From Lachnospiraceae bacterium (GTDB taxonomy: Bacteria; Bacillota_A; Clostridia; Lachnospirales; Lachnospiraceae): a stretch of 9,969 bases of DNA. Of the stretch, positions 6,454 through 9,969 are shown piece after piece. A program made the translations under genes and the position numbers. The stretch covers positions 1 to 9,969 of the forward strand of contig JAFUEG010000025.1 in the NCBI GenBank assembly GCA_017464045.1. The letters run 5' to 3'. Each line of letters starts with the position of its first letter. Positions within the stretch are counted from its first letter, which is position 1. The notes beneath the pieces were generated by a model. It did not search any database. It worked only from the letters and a program-made list of their open reading frames with translations, and had not been told where the DNA came from.

Positions 6454-7761
6454 ATGGGAAAGAAAACAAGAGCAGAAAGAGAATTTAAATTTGAAACAAA
6501 GCAGTTACATGTAGGACAGGAAACACCAGATGCGGTTACTGATGCAAGAGCGGTACCGATATACTTGACTTCATCATACGTATTCCATAACAGTCAGCAT
6601 GCAGCAGACAGATTTGGATTAAGAGATGCAGGTAACATCTACGGAAGACTTACCAATCCTACACAGGGAACCTTTGAAGCACGTATCGCAGCTCTTGAGG
6701 GCGGTGTAGCGGCATTGGCAGTAGGCTCAGGCGCGGCAGCTCTTACATATGCAATACAGGCAGTTGCTCACGCAGGTAATCACGTAGTTGCAGCCAAGAA
6801 TATATATGGTGGTACATATAATCTTTTAGCTCATACATTACCGGAGTACGGAATAGATACAACCTTTGTTGATCCGTTTGATTATGATGGTATCGAGGCT
6901 GCAATCAAGGACAATACAACAGCAATCGAGATTGAAACTCTCGGAAATCCTAATTCTGAAGTGGTTGATATCGAGAGAATTGCAAATATAGCCCATGCGC
7001 ATAAGATACCTCTTATCGTTGACAATACATTTGCAACTCCTTATCTTGTAAGACCTATCGAGTATGGTGCTGATATAGTTGTTCATTCAGCTACCAAGTT
7101 CATAGGCGGTCACGGTACTACAATTGGTGGTGTTATTGTAGACAGCGGAAAGTTTGACTGGATAGCAAGCGGTAAGCACCCATGGCTTATCGAGCCAAAT
7201 GTATCTTATCATGGTGTAAGCTTTGCAAAGGATACTGCACCTGCAGCATTTGCTACATATATCAGAGCAATTCTTCTTCGTGATACAGGTTCAACACTTT
7301 CACCTGTACATGCATTTATCTTCTTACAGGGCTTGGAGACTCTTTCCTTAAGAGTAGAGCGTCATGTTGAAAATGCACTTAAGGTTGTAGAATATCTTAA
7401 GAATCAGCCGCTCGTTGAGAAGGTTAATCATCCATCAATTTCCGATGATGCGGAGCAAAAGGAGCTTTATAAGAAGTATTTCCCTAACGGCGGTGGTTCA
7501 ATCTTTACCTTTGAGATTAAGGGTGATGCCAAGAAGGCACAGGATTTCATCGACCAGCTTGAGCTTTTCTCACTTCTTGCAAATGTAGCGGATGTTAAGT
7601 CTCTGGCTATCCATCCTGCATCAACTACTCATTCAGAGTGTAATGAGGCAGAGCTTTTAGATCAGGGAATTAAGCCAAATACAATTCGTCTTTCCATCGG
7701 AACAGAGAATATAGACGACATAATCGAAGACCTTGACGAGGCTTTCAAAGCAATAAGCTAA
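6454..7761 (+). CDS. metY: O-acetylhomoserine sulfhydrylase (PLP enzyme)
   Basis: A 435-residue cytoplasmic enzyme of the Cys/Met metabolism PLP family (fold type I). It is expected to make homocysteine directly from O-acetylhomoserine and sulfide. Family marks are YGRLTNPT (63-70), the cofactor loop VGSGAAA (90-96), VDNTFATP with D190 contacting the pyridine nitrogen, SATKFIGGHG with Schiff-base lysine K215, and HPASTTHS (387-394). The length near 430 and the extended KHPWL...PNVSYHG insert (about 241-254) favour MetY over the shorter (about 380-400 residue) MetB, MetC and MetZ enzymes. Some clostridial homologues also act as cysteine synthases. It stands alone on its transcript, between the terminator at 6307 and the convergent hairpin at 7781-7904. 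The start is ATG 6454, supported by GAGG 8 nt upstream. Confidence 0.93.
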   Translation: MGKKTRAEREFKFETKQLHVGQETPDAVTDARAVPIYLTSSYVFHNSQHAADRFGLRDAGNIYGRLTNPTQGTFEARIAALEGGVAALAVGSGAAALTYAIQAVAHAGNHVVAAKNIYGGTYNLLAHTLPEYGIDTTFVDPFDYDGIEAAIKDNTTAIEIETLGNPNSEVVDIERIANIAHAHKIPLIVDNTFATPYLVRPIEYGADIVVHSATKFIGGHGTTIGGVIVDSGKFDWIASGKHPWLIEPNVSYHGVSFAKDTAPAAFATYIRAILLRDTGSTLSPVHAFIFLQGLETLSLRVERHVENALKVVEYLKNQPLVEKVNHPSISDDAEQKELYKKYFPNGGGSIFTFEIKGDAKKAQDFIDQLELFSLLANVADVKSLAIHPASTTHSECNEAELLDQGIKPNTIRLSIGTENIDDIIEDLDEAFKAIS

Positions 7762-7780
7762 TATAACATACGGCATAGGT

Positions 7781-7904
7781 CGGTTATGTAGCAGGGTATA
7801 AATAATAAGAGGTCCCGAAACAGGTACACACAAATCTCGCTAACGCTCACGATTTGCTTAGTACCTTTTCGAGACCTCTTATTATTTACACCGCAACATA
7901 ACCG
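7781..7904. repeat. Composite long hairpin element 2 between convergent genes
   Basis: A very long imperfect inverted repeat: 7781-7827 pairs with 7861-7904 over roughly 40 bp. Two uninterrupted parts stand out, CGGTTATGT at the ends and TAAATAATAAGAGGTC in the middle. The inner stem is CAAATC (7831-7836) with GATTTG (7851-7856). No T-run follows on either strand, so it is not a textbook terminator, though a structure this stable between convergent genes may stop or pause polymerase both ways. Its central block (AGGTAC, inner stem, CTCG, ACG, inner stem, CTTAGTACCT) is shared with element 1 in the opposite orientation. Confidence 0.8.
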
Positions 7905-7906
7905 AC

Positions 7907-7926
7907 ACACGCTTTGCGTGTATTTT
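7907..7926 (+). terminator. Short hairpin with brief T-run, possible metY terminator
   Basis: ACACGC (7907-7912) pairs with GCGTGT (7916-7921) around a TTT loop and is followed by ATTTT. The stem is GC-rich at its top but the T-run is short. It runs into the final codon of the convergent gene. It may work together with the large hairpin just upstream to end metY transcription. Confidence 0.4.
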
Positions 7927-8746
7927 AATCAGCGAAATCAAGCTCCGGAATGCCGGTTGGGATACCCAGTGAATATTCAGCATCTATCAGCCATTTTGGT
8001 TCTCCTGACATTGAGATTATTTCGTTGATTTCTCCGCCTTCGTTGTACTCATAGACTTCGTAATTGGTTATGTCGTCATCTACGCCATCGGAGTATTCTT
8101 CAACATAGAAATCCTCCTCATAATTTCCGGAATCATCTGAATCATCTGAATCATCTGAATCATCAGTAATGTAAGTGGCGGATATTTCCTCATAGTTCTC
8201 GTTATTATCACATTTAACGTTCATATTGTTGAATATATAATTTCCGTATTTATCAAACATAAATTCTGCCCAACCCGGATTATCTACGGTTCCGCCGACT
8301 ATGATGACATGTCTGTAGGAATCCTCGTCGGTATATTCGTATTTAAAATAATCGTCCTCACTGCATTCATCGGTTATATCCTGCTTGATGTCATTAAATA
8401 CAAAGTAGAGTCTTCCGTCTTCGACAGAATAGTAATCCTTGGCATTGGCATCATCATAATTGATGGTTGTTTTGGTTTCATCCGGTGAGGTGTTATCAAT
8501 CGTAACCTCCATACCGTTTCCTGTTTTAAAGTTAAATGCGGAGGCTACCCAGAATTCACCGGTCTTTGCGTAAGAAACCGCATTTGAACCTAAGAAAAGA
8601 GTAGCAAATGCAGCAAGAGAGTAGAGTGAATTACGAAGTCTCTTTTTCTTTAATTCATGATTCCTCTTGTTCAGTGAATCCAATGTTATTTCAGAGCTGC
8701 TGTCAATTGAATCAAATATATTTTTATATCTTTCCTGATTAATCAT
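7925..8746 (-). CDS. Single-pass membrane protein, probable anti-sigma factor partner
   Basis: A 273-residue protein without a recognised family motif. Residues 1-40 are a cytoplasmic-type segment ending in a basic cluster (KKKRLRN), followed by one hydrophobic helix (about 41-60). The rest is a strongly acidic, Tyr-rich extracellular part with four tandem DDS triplets at 195-206. The basic residues before the helix predict N-inside topology. The start codon overlaps the last 8 nt of the ECF sigma gene (ATGATTAA), with AGGAGG (8756-8761) 9 nt before it, so translation is probably coupled. Position and topology are typical of a membrane anti-sigma factor, but I see no zinc-binding HxxxCxxC (ZAS) motif. 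The anti-sigma role is therefore inferred from context; it could instead be a sigma-dependent surface protein. Confidence 0.8.
   Translation of the reverse strand: MINQERYKNIFDSIDSSSEITLDSLNKRNHELKKKRLRNSLYSLAAFATLFLGSNAVSYAKTGEFWVASAFNFKTGNGMEVTIDNTSPDETKTTINYDDANAKDYYSVEDGRLYFVFNDIKQDITDECSEDDYFKYEYTDEDSYRHVIIVGGTVDNPGWAEFMFDKYGNYIFNNMNVKCDNNENYEEISATYITDDSDDSDDSDDSGNYEEDFYVEEYSDGVDDDITNYEVYEYNEGGEINEIISMSGEPKWLIDAEYSLGIPTGIPELDFAD
8130..8165. repeat. 9-bp tandem repeat coding for (Asp-Asp-Ser)4
   Basis: Four head-to-tail copies of GAATCATCT on the plus strand, the last differing at its final base. They lie in frame within the anti-sigma-like gene and encode four DDS triplets. The unit is a multiple of three, so copy-number change by slippage would lengthen or shorten the protein without a frameshift. 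Confidence 0.9.
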
Positions 8747-9218
8747 AAACCCATTCCTCCTGAATGTTTTCTTTTAAAAGGCTTCTTCCCCTTGAAAGCC
8801 TTACCTTAACATTGCTTTCCGTAATTTTAAGAATCCCTGCAATCTCCGACACAGAATATTCCTCGTAGTAATATAGATGAATCACTATACGATACTTGTA
8901 AGGAAGCTTTAATACTTCGCTTAAAAGTGATTTATCCTCTTGATCGGATACCGTAAGTGTTTCAACATAATCCTCAATTGAGGTGCTTTTCTGCTTCCAA
9001 AATGAGCGGTTAATATCCTTTGATTTATTGATAGCTACCCTTATTAGCCATGCCTTTATGTGCTCCGGTGATGAAAACTCCTTTTTGCTTAGGTGATACT
9101 TTAAAAATGTATCCTGAACCACATCATCCGCGTCCGAAGCATTTCCACATATACTGAAGGCCGTGGCAAACAGGTGCTTTTGATATTGCTTTATTAAATT
9201 TTCCACAGGTTCTCTCAT
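8739..9218 (-). CDS. ECF-type RNA polymerase sigma factor
   Basis: A 159-residue sigma factor of extracytoplasmic function size, with only regions 2 and 4. Region 2 (about 10-74) has the helix DADDVVQDTFLKY (29-41), which contacts core polymerase and the -10 element, followed by AWLIRVAINKSKD. Region 4 (about 98-150) has the helix-turn-helix YSVSEIAGILKITESNVKVRLSRGR, which reads the -35 element. It directs transcription of a target set that cannot be read from this window. The start at 9218 has GAGG 8 nt upstream. The gene overlaps the following membrane-protein gene by 8 nt, the usual layout of a sigma factor and its regulator. It is transcribed divergently from the hexapeptide-protein gene, with 164 bp between them. 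Confidence 0.93.
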   Translation of the reverse strand: MREPVENLIKQYQKHLFATAFSICGNASDADDVVQDTFLKYHLSKKEFSSPEHIKAWLIRVAINKSKDINRSFWKQKSTSIEDYVETLTVSDQEDKSLLSEVLKLPYKYRIVIHLYYYEEYSVSEIAGILKITESNVKVRLSRGRSLLKENIQEEWVYD

Positions 9219-9253
9219 ATGTATTACCTCTTTTAATGCGCTTCTTATCAGGT

Positions 9254-9282
9254 ATTTTAACCTTGTTTTATTGTTTTGAAAA
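9254..9282 (-). promoter_or_regulatory. Promoter candidate for the ECF sigma operon
   Basis: On the minus strand, TTTTCA (9282-9277) and TAAAAT (9259-9254) are 17 bp apart, matching four and five of six consensus positions of a housekeeping promoter. Transcription would start near 9247, about 29 nt before the sigma start codon. Because ECF factors often activate their own promoter, a non-canonical element could also be present; I could not identify one. Confidence 0.35.
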
Positions 9283-9341
9283 GCCTTTCACTAAGTATAC
9301 GATTGAAAAAACAATTTGGTTACAAAAAATATTTTTATCTG

Positions 9342-9350
9342 TGTTATAAT
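9342..9350 (+). promoter_or_regulatory. Extended -10 promoter for the hexapeptide-protein gene
   Basis: A perfect TATAAT (9345-9350) is preceded by TGT, forming an extended -10 element. No good -35 box lies 16-18 bp upstream (TTACAA at 9320-9325 is 19 bp away), which is tolerated for extended -10 promoters. Transcription would begin near 9357, about 26 nt before the start codon. Confidence 0.55.
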
Positions 9351-9382
9351 GTAAATGAATTTTATTATAAAGAGGGGTTTAT

Positions 9383-9877
9383 ATGAGTGTGAAATTTGAT
9401 GAAACTACATTTATAGCACCGGGAGCACAGATAGTCGGCTCGGTTTCTATAGGTAAAAATTGCGGTGTCTGGTACAATGCCGTTATAAGGGGCGACAGTG
9501 ATACAATAATAATAGGAGATAATACCAATATACAGGATTTGGCTTGTCTTCATGTGGACAGGGGACACAAGCTTAAGATAGGAAACGGTGTCACTGTAGG
9601 TCACAGTGCTATCGTGCATGGCTGTACAGTCGGCGATAATGTAATCGTTGGTATGGGAGCTATAATTTTAAATGACGCGGTTATAGAAGATAACTGCTTA
9701 ATCGGCGCAGGTGCACTTGTTACCGGGAAGATGCATATACCAAGCGGTTCGATGGTTTATGGTAATCCTGCAAAGGTTATCAGAAACCTTACTGATGAGG
9801 AGATAGATGACATCAGGACAAATGCAGAAGTTTACGTGGAGCATGCACGCAGGGCAAAGCTTGAAGATGATAAATAG
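9383..9877 (+). CDS. Gamma carbonic anhydrase-like hexapeptide-repeat protein
   Basis: A 164-residue left-handed beta-helix protein of the gamma carbonic anhydrase/YrdA/PaaY family. Hexapeptide repeats run from about residue 12 to 125 (for example IVGSVSIGKNCGVW, IGNGVTVGHSAIVHG, VIEDNCLIGAGALV), followed by a C-terminal helix (about 136-160) that packs on the trimer. The three zinc-ligand histidines are present: H57 in LHVDRG and H74 and H79 in VGHSAIVHG. The VWYNAVIRGD segment (29-38) is also typical. Metal binding is likely. Many such proteins show weak or no carbonic anhydrase activity, and some are thioesterases or have unknown roles. The ribosome binding site GAGGGG (9372-9377) is 5 nt before the ATG. 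The family is certain; the reaction is not. Confidence 0.93.
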   Translation: MSVKFDETTFIAPGAQIVGSVSIGKNCGVWYNAVIRGDSDTIIIGDNTNIQDLACLHVDRGHKLKIGNGVTVGHSAIVHGCTVGDNVIVGMGAIILNDAVIEDNCLIGAGALVTGKMHIPSGSMVYGNPAKVIRNLTDEEIDDIRTNAEVYVEHARRAKLEDDK

Positions 9878-9952
9878 TGATATAGATATTGTAAAGAGCA
9901 TAAGATGACTAGCGAGATAGTTGTTTCGTGATAAAATAAGGGAGCGGATAAT

Positions 9953-9969
9953 ATGAGTGGAAATATCAT
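9953..9969 (+). CDS. Start of a downstream gene, cut by the window edge
   Basis: An ATG at 9953 lies 8 nt after GGGAG (9940-9944) and reads M-S-G-N-I before the window ends. The strong ribosome binding site and same-strand position 75 bp after the hexapeptide-protein gene suggest a real gene, possibly co-transcribed. The product cannot be judged. Confidence 0.5.

Noticed and set aside
8130..8165. Tandem repeat considered as a CRISPR-like array.
   Set aside because: The units are 9 bp with no spacers and are in frame inside a coding region.
9909..9917. TAGCGAGAT, which also occurs in the loop of hairpin element 2 (minus strand), suggesting a third copy or remnant.
   Set aside because: Only nine bases match, and neither the AGGTAC/ACCT blocks nor an inverted repeat surround it; a similar GAGCGAGC near 6358 is equally isolated.

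Overview
The window looks like chromosomal DNA from a low-GC Gram-positive anaerobe of the class Clostridia, probably Lachnospiraceae. This is inferred from AT-rich codon use, strong purine-rich ribosome binding sites, some likely TTG starts, and the gene mix (flavodoxin, HD-GYP, MetY, ECF sigma factor, gamma carbonic anhydrase-like protein). I see no phage genes, transposase, CRISPR array, tRNA or rRNA.

Layout. (1) 87-3964, plus strand: five closely spaced genes, probably one operon. They encode a flavodoxin, a glutaredoxin-like protein, a YbaK/EbsC-type aminoacyl-tRNA deacylase, a nitrilase-superfamily amidase, and a membrane-anchored S41 peptidase whose motifs look tricorn-like rather than CtpA-like. 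(2) 3995-6307, plus strand: tandem promoter candidates, a membrane HD-GYP protein with a C-terminal receiver domain, a small four-helix membrane protein, a long composite hairpin, and a canonical intrinsic terminator. (3) 6334-7761, plus strand: a single-gene unit for O-acetylhomoserine sulfhydrylase (MetY), with an extended -10 promoter and a leader of about 100 nt. (4) 7762-7924: a convergent junction filled by a second, larger composite hairpin. (5) 9218-7925, minus strand: an ECF sigma factor overlapping by 8 nt a single-pass membrane protein that is probably its anti-sigma regulator. (6) 9342-9877, plus strand: a divergent promoter and a gamma carbonic anhydrase-like hexapeptide protein, followed by the first codons of another gene at the window edge.

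How the parts relate. Region 1 groups redox proteins with a tRNA proofreading enzyme that probably acts on mischarged cysteine, so thiol or redox homeostasis is a plausible but unproven theme. Region 2 is a cyclic-di-GMP signalling unit. Region 5 is a cell-surface signalling pair.

The most unusual signal is that the two long hairpins, 1.5 kb apart and in opposite orientations, share a conserved asymmetric core. Their outer and inner stems differ in sequence, yet each copy pairs with itself. This suggests a family of structured repeat or RNA elements rather than two unrelated terminators.
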